A stretch of 33,000 nucleotides of DNA from Gemmataceae bacterium (GCA_019694755.1 JAIBBI010000047.1:1-33000), one strand, 5' to 3'; positions 24,225-31,722 are shown, numbered from the stretch's first letter. Notes: generated from the sequence alone by a model not told the origin. Numbers and translations: made by a program.

Positions 24225-27200
24225 CTATCCCCCCGTCGGCGGGCCGACCGGCATTCGGGGCGGGGCGGTCTTCCACATGAGGGCGACTTCGTCGGGGGTC
24301 AGCCCGTAGGCTTCGTTCACGAGGTCGGCGACGCGACGTTCCAGGGCCGCCGCTTCGGCCGCCGCGGTCCGCAACGGTTCGACTGTCTTGGCGTGTTCGT
24401 CCTTCAGCCGTTTGATCCCGGCCACCGTGAGCGGTTTCTGTTTCCCGCGCACCTTGCGAACTTCACCGATGAACCCGTCGGCGTCAAGGGCCACCACGTC
24501 CGCCAGTCGTTGCGTCGGCTTCTCGACTTCGAATTCGTGCCGGAGCCAGTCGAGAGTATTGGCTTGCCCTGAATTGCAATCCGCGGCCAAGGTCAGGATT
24601 CTCAAAACCGCCTTCCGTGCTTCATCTCGCGTTTTCGCCCTTGGGGTCGGAATGGGAAGTCGTTCGACATACTGAGTGAATAAGCGATATCGGAACTCCC
24701 CGCGTCGTTCCCCAAATGCGGTTGAAATCCCAGACAAGACAAACCACGTTGTCGGGCTATTCAGGACGGCCAAAAGCCACAAATCTTCCGATGGAAAGAA
24801 GTACGCAGTGTTTCGGGCGTACGCGCAAGTTTTGTCGAATGCGAATCGGTTATCCTTGGCGATATCGGGGTAAATAATCTTTGGTTTATCGAATGCATCG
24901 TAATAGTCGCACGACCGGAGTTCCCACCAAAACTCGCCTTGATCCAGTCGGCTGCGGGCTTTGTCTTCGAACGGTGCCAAGTGTGCTGCAACTCCCGGAT
25001 AAGTCCGATTCAGCCAATCCCAGCATATTGTAGGGTCGTCCGTCTTGGCCAACCGACGTGTTACTCCGGAAGGAATCGCGATTACCCATTCTCCGGGGTC
25101 TTGCACGATCCAACGGCGTACATTCGTCCCCGCAACGAACGGCCTCAGTATCTCATGAGACTTTCCGTCGCGAGTAATCTGTTTCCGACTTTCAGCGTCA
25201 ACAACGAACCCTTCATTCAGGCCGGTAATGAGCCCGCGAAATAGCGGGCCGCCCGCAGCCTCACTAAGCGGTTGGCCAATGGAAAGTAGCTTCTTTCGAA
25301 GCAGGCTGAGCTTCGGATCGTCAAGCACCCACCCTGAATCATCCAAGGATTGAACGGCAATGGTTTGCGAATTCTCTTCGATCAATTTCTCGATTAGATC
25401 GACCCGTTCACCTCGTCGAACGCGAACGGTAACGAATTCCGTCTTGGGACGGGAAGCCTGCTTAGCCGCGACTACTATGGCGGGATAGACATCTTTTGCG
25501 TCTTCAAATACTTGTGTATCCCCCAGGTCGATTAGTTTCTCCAAGGATGCAGCCCGTTTGAGTAACTGGCGTAAGGGCACGGCAAATGCAGCGCGGAGGA
25601 ATGAGTTACTCGAAATGAACCCGAGCCGGCCACCGGGCTTCAGGACGTTCATCCCCAATTCGTAGAAGTAGACGTACAGGTCCGCGACCCCGTCATAGGC
25701 GCGGTAATGCTCCTGAAGATACGGCTTGTCTTTCGCTATCCACTCCTGCCGGACATAGGGCGGGTTGCCGATGACCACGTCGAACCCGCCGTCGGCAAAC
25801 GGGCCCGGGAAACGGGCCTGCCATGCGGCCATTGGCGACGGGTGCCCGACGATGCTGTTCCCCTGCACGATGTTGGCGTCGAGGGTCGTCAGCACCTTCC
25901 CCTTCCGCGCTGTCTTGATCCACAAGCTAAGCCGACAGATTTCCACGGCTTCGGAATTCAGGTCCATCCCGAAGAGGTTCGATTCCAGAATCTCCCGGTC
26001 GAGGTCGAACAGGTCGGGCCCGCCCACTTCCCGAGCCCGGTCGACCGTCCGCCGGTATTCGGCGAAGAGTTGCTCGAATGCTTCGATCAGGAACGCGCCC
26101 GAGCCGCAAGCCGGGTCGACTATGCGGACGGTCCGAAGTTCGTCGTGCCACCCGTTCCAGAACTTTGCCAGCGTGGCCTTTTCTTTCGCCTTCAGCCCGG
26201 TCGTGTCGATGGTCCGCGGGTCGTCGAGGAGTGCCCGCAGAGCCGCCGGGGCGGCCCCGCGGGCGTCCTTGCGGTATCGCTCGAAGCGATCAGCCAGGAC
26301 GGGCCCGAGCGTTGCCTGCACGATGTACCGGGTCACGAAGGCCGGGGTATAGAACGCGCCCTCTTTCTTTCGCTTCGTCGGTCCGGTCTTCGTCGGCGGG
26401 GCGTCCGGGTCGGCGGTAATCTGCCGTTGCAACTCTTCGAGGTCGGCGATGGATTGCTCGAAGATATGCCCGAGGATTTCCACATCGACGAACTGCGCGT
26501 CGGTCTTGTCGGTCGGCGAGCCGTATTCGTAGGCGGCCAGTCGGTCGAACCCCCGGCAGACCACGTCCGGCACCGTGAGCGATTCGAGCAGCGGGTCGGG
26601 GGCGAACAGCCCGCCGTTGTACCGCTCGATACTCTGCTTCGCGTTCCCTTCGTTGACCCACTTGAACAGGGCCCGGAAGTTATCCCAGACCGGCCGGGGG
26701 TTGTATTCGTCGGCGTGGCGAAAGGCCCGGTGGATCGACTGCGCCGGCAATAGGCCGCGGTCTTCGGCGAACGCGATGAAGAGAACCCGGTCGAGGATTT
26801 TCTGCGCCGCGGCGAGCAGGTCGGCGGGCGGTATCTTCGGGTTGGCGTCGCGCAGCTTGTCGAAGGCGTTGCGGCGCAGTTCGGCGTATTCGCGGTAGTA
26901 GTCGTTTGTCAGTTCCCGCCCGATCTTCGCGGATTCGGCGAGCAGCGCGTCGAGGTGATTCCCCGCCGGGGCGAGCATCCGGTCGGCCCCGAGCAGGAAT
27001 ACGAACCGCTTCAGTTCGTCGTCGTCGAGGGCCAGGCGGGCGAGTTCAAACCGTTCGTACGTCTGAAGGTCGTGGCCCTTGTGATAGAGCCGGAGTTCCT
27101 GAAAGTTCGTGACGATGAACCAATCAATCTGAAGGTTGACGGCGTATTGCAGGGCTTGCTCGACTGCGGACCGCTTGCGCCCGGCGAACGGACGGTCGAG

Positions 27201-27566
27201 CGGGTCACGCGGGCCCTTGCCTTCGATGACCGCGGTAAAGAGGGATTCCCCGCCGGATCGGTCGAACTGGCCGAGCGCGGCGTCGGCCCGCTTCCCGTCG
27301 ACCGTGATGAGCGATTCCCGGCGGTAGTTGAATATCTTCTCGCCGGAGTCCCGGGCCGTGTACCCGAGCAGTGAGACGAAGATATCCCGGAGAAACTCCG
27401 GGAGTTGTTCCGTTTCCTTGAAGGCGTCGCCCGAGGTGCCGGCCAGGTTGGCGGCCCACCTGCGTACGTTTTCCCCGGCCCGCAGAACTTCGGGCGGTCG
27501 GACGAAGTGAAGCAGCTTGACCCGTAGGGCTTCAGGTCGGAAAAGGGGCTTGGCGTCGGTGGGCAT
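24225..27566 (-). CDS. Type IIG (Eco57I-like) restriction-modification enzyme
   Basis: 1113 aa. The N-terminus has a PD-(D/E)xK-like nuclease site: ADAAL (Asp about 95), then VIEGKGP (Glu about 115, Lys about 117). A helical connector follows. The N6-adenine methylase part has GAFYTPAFVTRYIV, motif I DPACGSGAFLIEAF (about 484), LFGMDLNSEAVEICRLSLWI, and motif IV NPPY (about 601-604). The C-terminal part carries a TaqI-type target recognition domain (LFRGLITGLNEG; RPFVAGTNVRRWIV) and a terminal coiled segment. Cutting and methylation thus sit in one chain, with no separate R, M or S genes. The region 24600-25600 is clearly richer in A/T than the rest, suggesting a replaced recognition domain. 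BREX PglX was considered, but no BREX genes are present. Confidence 0.9.
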   Translation of the reverse strand: MPTDAKPLFRPEALRVKLLHFVRPPEVLRAGENVRRWAANLAGTSGDAFKETEQLPEFLRDIFVSLLGYTARDSGEKIFNYRRESLITVDGKRADAALGQFDRSGGESLFTAVIEGKGPRDPLDRPFAGRKRSAVEQALQYAVNLQIDWFIVTNFQELRLYHKGHDLQTYERFELARLALDDDELKRFVFLLGADRMLAPAGNHLDALLAESAKIGRELTNDYYREYAELRRNAFDKLRDANPKIPPADLLAAAQKILDRVLFIAFAEDRGLLPAQSIHRAFRHADEYNPRPVWDNFRALFKWVNEGNAKQSIERYNGGLFAPDPLLESLTVPDVVCRGFDRLAAYEYGSPTDKTDAQFVDVEILGHIFEQSIADLEELQRQITADPDAPPTKTGPTKRKKEGAFYTPAFVTRYIVQATLGPVLADRFERYRKDARGAAPAALRALLDDPRTIDTTGLKAKEKATLAKFWNGWHDELRTVRIVDPACGSGAFLIEAFEQLFAEYRRTVDRAREVGGPDLFDLDREILESNLFGMDLNSEAVEICRLSLWIKTARKGKVLTTLDANIVQGNSIVGHPSPMAAWQARFPGPFADGGFDVVIGNPPYVRQEWIAKDKPYLQEHYRAYDGVADLYVYFYELGMNVLKPGGRLGFISSNSFLRAAFAVPLRQLLKRAASLEKLIDLGDTQVFEDAKDVYPAIVVAAKQASRPKTEFVTVRVRRGERVDLIEKLIEENSQTIAVQSLDDSGWVLDDPKLSLLRKKLLSIGQPLSEAAGGPLFRGLITGLNEGFVVDAESRKQITRDGKSHEILRPFVAGTNVRRWIVQDPGEWVIAIPSGVTRRLAKTDDPTICWDWLNRTYPGVAAHLAPFEDKARSRLDQGEFWWELRSCDYYDAFDKPKIIYPDIAKDNRFAFDKTCAYARNTAYFFPSEDLWLLAVLNSPTTWFVLSGISTAFGERRGEFRYRLFTQYVERLPIPTPRAKTRDEARKAVLRILTLAADCNSGQANTLDWLRHEFEVEKPTQRLADVVALDADGFIGEVRKVRGKQKPLTVAGIKRLKDEHAKTVEPLRTAAAEAAALERRVADLVNEAYGLTPDEVALMWKTAPPRMPVGPPTGG

Positions 27567-28102
27567 CGTCGCGGTTCGCTGGCCAATGGGGGCGAGTCCT
27601 GTTCAGCGTACCGGAACAGCCCCGCCGGGCCACGAGGAACGCACCAGACGGGCCGCGGCCGACGGTTGGACGCAATACCCCTTGACCCCCTTCCAAGCCC
27701 ATTGGAACGGGACACGAAGGGCACCGGCTAACGCATTATTGACCCGGGCGGTCCCGATACAACCGGGCCGCCTTTTTTTGGGTGCGAATGTTCGCACACT
27801 TCCCGACACGGCACGGCTAGCGCACCGGGACCCGGGCCGGGCCTATCCGCGACCGGGGAAGATTGAACGCGCACTGCGAGTGAACCGGCCGGTCCCTTTT
27901 TTTAGTGGGGCATTATGCGCACGGTCCGGCCTTTTTTTGGGGTCCGACTTCGGTCCATCGCTGGACCCCATTCCGCTGATAACCCGCGCAAAGATCGGGA
28001 ATGGAATACCGAATGGTCCCGGTCAGTCGACCGAAAAGGGAATCCCCCCCCGGGTCGTCGCGGCCGTCGCGAGTCCTTTTTTGGCGCAACATTATCCCCC
28101 GG
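27567..28102. other. 536-bp non-coding region with four T tracts
   Basis: No credible gene. Four similar tracts are seen on the + strand: CC-T7-GGG (27773), CCC-T7-AG (27897), CC-T7-GGGG (27932) and CC-T6-GG (28077), each next to GC-rich sequence. An inverted repeat GTGCGAA-TG-TTCGCAC lies at 27782-27797. It is upstream of the restriction gene on the - strand and adjoins the detached integrase tail, so it may hold the promoter of the restriction gene. Confidence 0.5.
27747..27779 (+). terminator. Intrinsic terminator-like hairpin
   Basis: Stem GGCGG-(T)-CCCG (27747-27756) pairs with CGGG-CCGCC (27764-27772), nine pairs with one bulged base, loop of 7, followed by seven T. It reads on the + strand, though no + strand gene in the island ends there. 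It may block readthrough toward the right end. Confidence 0.55.
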
Positions 28103-28274
28103 TCATCTGGCCCCGACGAGCGCGAGCATGGCCCGCCGGATCGGCTCGGGGAGCGTCGGCCATGCTTCGAGGATGCGGGCGAGGTCCGGGTCGGGAGAGT
28201 CAATTTCAGGGTCAATGGTCGAGGCGATTCGCGGTAAGTCGTTGACGGTGTCCGGCTTGGAAATGGTGTCTAAT
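28103..28274 (-). other. Detached integrase C-terminal coding segment
   Basis: On the - strand the frame that spells GGRDRTCDTRLMKP in attR continues out of the repeat into this segment for about 56 residues to TGA 28103. It includes the Asp/Pro-rich IDPEIDSPDPDLA and then a helical motif AWPTLPEPIRRAMLALV near the end. It lacks its own plausible start and ribosome-binding site. When the element is circular the integrase frame would run straight into it, giving a 599-aa protein. I recall similar W-P-L-P-x-x-I-R-x-x-x-L-A-L endings in planctomycete recombinases, but have not verified this. Confidence 0.65.
28197..28217 (+). repeat. Tandem GAGTCAATT/GGGTCAAT, candidate right arm-type site
   Basis: GAGTCAATT (28197-28205) and AGGGTCAATG (28208-28217) repeat with a 12-base period and the same orientation as the pair at 17926-17948. 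They lie about 60 bases from attR, against about 140 bases from attL for the other pair. Candidate integrase arm sites. Confidence 0.45.
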
Positions 28275-28322
28275 GGCTTCATAAGCCGCGTGTCGCAGGT
28301 TCGATCCCTGCCACCGGTAATC
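28275..28322. repeat. attR: 48-bp direct repeat, displaced tRNA 3' half
   Basis: Identical to attL (17740-17787) and without the tRNA 5' half, so it is not a functional tRNA gene. It is the original chromosomal 3' half displaced by the insertion. It is followed by the hairpin at 28338-28363. Confidence 0.93.
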
Positions 28323-28337
28323 ACTTTGTTGACGAAT

Positions 28338-28363
28338 CCGCCCGGCCGAATCTGGCCGGGCGG
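28338..28363. terminator. Perfect 10-bp hairpin after attR, probably the original tRNA terminator
   Basis: CCGCCCGGCC (28338-28347), loop GAATCT, GGCCGGGCGG (28354-28363). It lies 16 bases after attR, where the tRNA terminator would have been before integration. Only a weak T run follows, so on + it may act without a strong U tract. Confidence 0.5.
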
Positions 28364-28406
28364 CGTGTTACCAACTTCCGAATGCCCGAAAACGACTCCG
28401 GCGTTT

Positions 28407-29483
28407 TTACGGCGTCAGCCCGTACCGTCGGCCGAGTTTGCGGACCACGATGTCCACCACAGGGTCGTCGATCCTTCTCATCGGCGTCAGCCCGCAACTG
28501 ACCCGACTCGAGATCGGCACGCCGATCCCGCAGAGCGTCGCCTTGAGCCGGGCTTGCGGTTCCGAGTCGCGGACCCGCAATGGAATCTCGAAGTCCTGCG
28601 TGACCATCAGCCGCCGACGGGCCAGCTGCTCCGTTGACGGCCCGCTGACCAGGAGCGGCGCGAGCACGAACAAGTCCTTCTGACGCTTGCGGGCCTCGTC
28701 ATGGCAGCCCGCCATCCACTGCCGGTAGGCACACGCGGCGACGTCCGGCAGGATCGCGGCCTCGGGGCACATCGCGCCCTGGCCGCCCGCCTCCAGAAAC
28801 TGCGTCAGCGACAACGCGGAACCAATCAGATACGATCTGTCGCAACCGCCGCACTGCCGGATCGCCCGGAATTCCCGCAGGTCGAATGTGGAGATCTTCG
28901 CCCCGGCCATGCGTGGCAGTTGCACAATCCGGCCGATCTCGCATGCTGAGAGACGCAGCCCCGTGTCGGCCGGGTAGTGGTAGTAGAACACCGGCAAGTC
29001 GACGGCCGCGGTCAGTTGCTCGTAAAACGCGAGGACTTCGCAGCCGCTGGCCCGAGGCCGGCCCTTGTACTTCACCAGCACGGCCGCAGCCCCGGCCGCT
29101 TTCGCTTCCGTTGCTTGTGCAATCGCGCAGGCCGGATCGCACGTGTGGATCCCGACGATCCACGGGACTTGCCCACCGACCACCCGGCCGGTGACGGCCA
29201 GCACGCGGGCCCGCGCGGCCGGCGACGCCTGCTCGCCCTCGCCGACACTGCCGAGCACCAGCAGGCCCGAGACACCGCCGCACATTTGATAGCGGAGTTG
29301 GGCTTCGAGCGCGGGCTCATCCACTTTGCCGCACTCCGCCCACGGCAGGAGGACCGTCGGGTAGATCCCGGCCCACTGTCCGCACGGCACACAGCACGGG
29401 GAGGGCGGGTCGCCGGCCCCGGCCAGGCCGGCCCACAACGTCAGGACGATCGTCATCAACGCGACGCGTCTCGTGCCTGTCAT
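28407..29483 (-). CDS. Exported dihydrodipicolinate synthase-family protein
   Basis: 358 aa from ATG 29483 (MTGTRRVALMTIVLTLWAGLAGA, a clear signal peptide). The mature part is a DapA/N-acetylneuraminate lyase-type aldolase. GVSGLLVLGSVGEGEQAS corresponds to the substrate loop (normally GTTGE), VFYYHYP contains the Tyr, and RMAGAKISTFDLREF contains the Schiff-base Lys. The family forms a Schiff base with pyruvate and joins or cleaves aldehydes or keto acids. These enzymes are normally cytosolic, so the signal peptide is unusual. Cysteines are abundant (SPCCVPCGQW at the mature N-terminus), suggesting disulfides outside the cytoplasm. Divergent from the redoxin fusion gene, with 261 bases between starts. 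Confidence 0.82.
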   Translation of the reverse strand: MTGTRRVALMTIVLTLWAGLAGAGDPPSPCCVPCGQWAGIYPTVLLPWAECGKVDEPALEAQLRYQMCGGVSGLLVLGSVGEGEQASPAARARVLAVTGRVVGGQVPWIVGIHTCDPACAIAQATEAKAAGAAAVLVKYKGRPRASGCEVLAFYEQLTAAVDLPVFYYHYPADTGLRLSACEIGRIVQLPRMAGAKISTFDLREFRAIRQCGGCDRSYLIGSALSLTQFLEAGGQGAMCPEAAILPDVAACAYRQWMAGCHDEARKRQKDLFVLAPLLVSGPSTEQLARRRLMVTQDFEIPLRVRDSEPQARLKATLCGIGVPISSRVSCGLTPMRRIDDPVVDIVVRKLGRRYGLTP

Positions 29484-29678
29484 CGTGCCCGTCCCTGTTG
29501 GTGTCGCGAGATGATCCCGTCTCGATTTCGGACCGGTCGTCAGTCGCGATGCTGTCAAATCCCGGGCGTCGACCCGGTTCCGCCCATTCGTGTTCCGGCT
29601 CGCGGGTTTGCGCCAGTCGTACGGTCCGTCGTGGAGTCGCTCGTACCGTTGGCTATTTTGCCTACATTGCCCAGTCGT

Positions 29679-29707
29679 TTGCGTCGTGCCCGAATCAAAC
29701 CTATGCT
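29679..29707 (+). promoter_or_regulatory. Possible sigma-70-type promoter of the redoxin fusion gene
   Basis: TTGCGT (29679-29684), 17-base spacer, TATGCT (29702-29707). Three and four matches to the consensus boxes; spacing is ideal. The -10 is 37 bases before ATG 29745. The rest of the 261-bp divergent gap (29484-29744) shows no other clear signal. Confidence 0.3.
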
Positions 29708-29744
29708 GGAGCGAGCTACTTCCCCCCCCTCAGTAGGCCTCAAT

Positions 29745-31532
29745 ATGCGGTCGCTCCGCGTACTTTTGCTGGCTTTGGTTGCGTCTCCCGTTGCCGCAGC
29801 CGACCTGGAACTGCCGGATTTTCACTGCCAACCCGTCAATGTGGCATCGTCCCGCCCCGGGCATTTCACCGTCCTGGCGTTTCTCAGCGTCGATTGCCCG
29901 GTCGCCAATCTGTACATACCGCGACTGGCGGAACTTCATCACGACTACCACTCGCGCGGCGTGCGACTGGTCGGCATCATGCCGCATGGCCACGACTCGG
30001 CCGATCGCGTCCGTTCGCTGGCCGAGCGGTCCGCCGTGCCGTTCCCGCTTCTGCTCGATCACGACCACAAGGCGGCCCGGCAGTTCGGCGCGACGCGCAC
30101 GCCCGAGGTCGTCGTGGTCGACGTTGACGGTGCGGTGCGCTACCGTGGCCGGATCGATGACCAGTTCACCCCGACCGTCCGCCGCGCCGCGTCGACTCGT
30201 CATGATCTCAAGGCCGCCCTCGACGAACTCCTCGCCGGGCAGTCTGTCACCATTGCGGAGACCTCGGCGACTGGTTGCTTAATTGACCTGAAGGGTGACG
30301 CCGTCGAAACGGACATCACCTATTGCCGCGATGTCGCACCGATCATCCAGAAACACTGCCAGCACTGCCATCGGCCCGGGCAGATCGCGCCGTTCTCGCT
30401 GACTGGCTTTGCCGATGCCCGCAGTTGGGGTGCGACCATCAAGGAAGTTGTCTCTGAAGGTCGGATGCCACCCTGGCACGCGAATCCGCACGTCGGTCAG
30501 TTCGCCAACGACCCGACACTGTCGGCCACAGAGAGGAAGACAATCATCGACTGGGTCGACGGCGGTCGGATCGAGGGCGACCCGCGCGACCTGCCCGCAC
30601 CGCGAGCCTTTGCGGATAATTGGGGCATCCCCACTCCGGACGTCGTGATCCCCATCCCCGAGCCGTTTCCGGTCCCGGCCGAGGGGATCATCGAATACCA
30701 GTACATCGAGGTCGATCCGCACTACACGCAGGACCGCTGGGTGCGGGCCGCGGAAGTTCGGCCGGGCGTGCGGTCGGTCGTGCATCACTGCAACGTGTTT
30801 GTCGTCCCGCCAAATTGGAAAGACAATCCCGAGGACGAGCGTGGCTGGCAGTGCTTCGCCCTGATCACGCCCGGGATGCCACCCATGAACCTGCCGGCCG
30901 GCATGGCCAAGCGGGTGCCCGCGGGTTGGCGATACTTGTTCGTACTGCACTACACGGCCGACGGTACGCCGCGGAGTGACCAGACCAGCCTGGGCCTGGT
31001 GTTTGCCAACCCGGCGCATGTTCGGTACGAGGTGCTAACCTCACTGACGACCATACCGGACCTGGCGATTCCACCGCGAACGCCCAACTTCACCATCGCC
31101 CGACCGCTGACGCTCAATGAAGACGTCAAGCTGATCGCCTTGTATCCGCACATGCATTACCGCGGCAAGTCGATGAAATTCGAGGCCGAGTACCCCGACG
31201 GCCGGCGGGAGATGCTGCTCGACGTGCCGAACTACGACTTCCACTGGCAGCACCGCTACGAGTTGGCCACGCCCAAGCCACTCCCGGCCGGCACGACCAT
31301 TCACATCACGGCCGTGTACGACAACAGCACGGGCAACCCGTCCAACCCGGACCCCGACGTAACAGTCCGCACCGGCAAGCAAAGCTGGGACGAGATGTTC
31401 AACGCCTACGTCGAAGTTGTCCGCACCCACGACGATCGCATGCTCCACCCGACGCCGATCTTTGCAACATTGGGCGGAGCCTCAACGGTGCTCGGGTTCC
31501 TGTTCGTCTGGGGCCGCCGGGCGGTCGCCTGA
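29745..31532 (+). CDS. Redoxin / cytochrome c / Cu-monooxygenase-like fusion protein
   Basis: 595 aa from ATG 29745; the frame is open far upstream, but this start gives a signal peptide (MRSLRVLLLALVASPVAAA). Domain 1 (about 25-170) is a redoxin with a single Cys in SVDCPVANLY (Cys 51; no CxxC). Domain 2 (about 190-280) is a c-type cytochrome-like segment with CQHCH (205-209) and PPWHANP. Domain 3 (about 300-560) resembles the copper type II ascorbate-dependent monooxygenase fold, with VVHHCNVFVVP and ALYPHMHYRGKSM supplying His ligands. A C-terminal hydrophobic helix (ATLGGASTVLGFLFVWG) probably anchors it. This architecture is, to my knowledge, common in planctomycetes and acidobacteria, but its substrate is not known. 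Confidence 0.85.
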   Translation: MRSLRVLLLALVASPVAAADLELPDFHCQPVNVASSRPGHFTVLAFLSVDCPVANLYIPRLAELHHDYHSRGVRLVGIMPHGHDSADRVRSLAERSAVPFPLLLDHDHKAARQFGATRTPEVVVVDVDGAVRYRGRIDDQFTPTVRRAASTRHDLKAALDELLAGQSVTIAETSATGCLIDLKGDAVETDITYCRDVAPIIQKHCQHCHRPGQIAPFSLTGFADARSWGATIKEVVSEGRMPPWHANPHVGQFANDPTLSATERKTIIDWVDGGRIEGDPRDLPAPRAFADNWGIPTPDVVIPIPEPFPVPAEGIIEYQYIEVDPHYTQDRWVRAAEVRPGVRSVVHHCNVFVVPPNWKDNPEDERGWQCFALITPGMPPMNLPAGMAKRVPAGWRYLFVLHYTADGTPRSDQTSLGLVFANPAHVRYEVLTSLTTIPDLAIPPRTPNFTIARPLTLNEDVKLIALYPHMHYRGKSMKFEAEYPDGRREMLLDVPNYDFHWQHRYELATPKPLPAGTTIHITAVYDNSTGNPSNPDPDVTVRTGKQSWDEMFNAYVEVVRTHDDRMLHPTPIFATLGGASTVLGFLFVWGRRAVA

Positions 31533-31551
31533 CCAACCTCCAATTCCTCCA

Positions 31552-31586
31552 TTAGCCCCCGGCGAGTCGCCGGGGGCATTCCCGCG
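31552..31586 (+). repeat. REP-like palindrome, copy 1
   Basis: TTAGCCCCCGGCGAGTCGCC continues as GGGGGC, a near-perfect 9-bp stem. The sequence TTAGCCCCCGGCGA...CCCGCG recurs inverted at 31653-31688. It lies 20 bases after the fusion gene stop, so it may also act as its terminator. Confidence 0.6.
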
Positions 31587-31652
31587 TGCTGGCGGTGACG
31601 CCATCTACTGTCTGCCGACCACCAGCGACGGGAAGGGTGCATTCCGCCATCG

Positions 31653-31688
31653 CGCGGGGGTGGCCCCCGGCGACTCGCCGGGGGCTAA
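31653..31688 (-). repeat. REP-like palindrome, copy 2 (inverted)
   Basis: The reverse complement begins TTAGCCCCCGGCGAGTCG and matches copy 1 except for a few bases after the palindrome. The two form a head-to-head pair with about 66 bases between them, between convergent genes, as in bacterial interspersed mosaic elements. Confidence 0.6.
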
Positions 31689-31722
31689 CGGAAAGAACAA
31701 TGATTGTGTTGCAGCGCCACGG

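Larger units (their letters stand above)
17740..28322. mobile_element. Integrated genomic island in tRNA-Met, about 10.5 kb
   Basis: The segment is bounded by 48-bp perfect direct repeats (17740-17787 and 28275-28322) that correspond to the 3' part of tRNA-Met plus 3 bases. A tyrosine recombinase lies immediately inside the tRNA-side end. Internal convincing genes all run on the - strand: type IIG restriction-modification enzyme, unknown 634-aa protein, small GTG-start gene, AlpA-like HTH, 102-aa gene, DUF3987 protein, integrase. There are no structural phage genes, no conjugation genes and no transposase. It is best described as a small integrative element or satellite-like island with a restriction-modification cargo. 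Replication ability is inferred only from the DUF3987 gene and candidate iterons. Confidence 0.9.

Noticed and set aside
24225-27566. BREX PglX methyltransferase
   Set aside because: The N-terminal PD-ExK-like site and the absence of pglZ, brxC, brxL and other BREX genes favour a type IIG enzyme.
27517-28245. Long open frames on the + strand over the restriction gene start and the T-tract region
   Set aside because: Composition is that of random high-GC sequence, no family motifs, no ribosome-binding site, and they cross the terminator-like hairpin.
28275-28322. A second tRNA-Met gene at the right end
   Set aside because: It matches only the 3' part of the tRNA; the 5' acceptor, D arm and half of the anticodon stem are missing.
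28103-28324. An independent 73-aa gene on the - strand
   Set aside because: Its apparent start lies in the att repeat region and has no ribosome-binding site; the frame match to the integrase explains it better.
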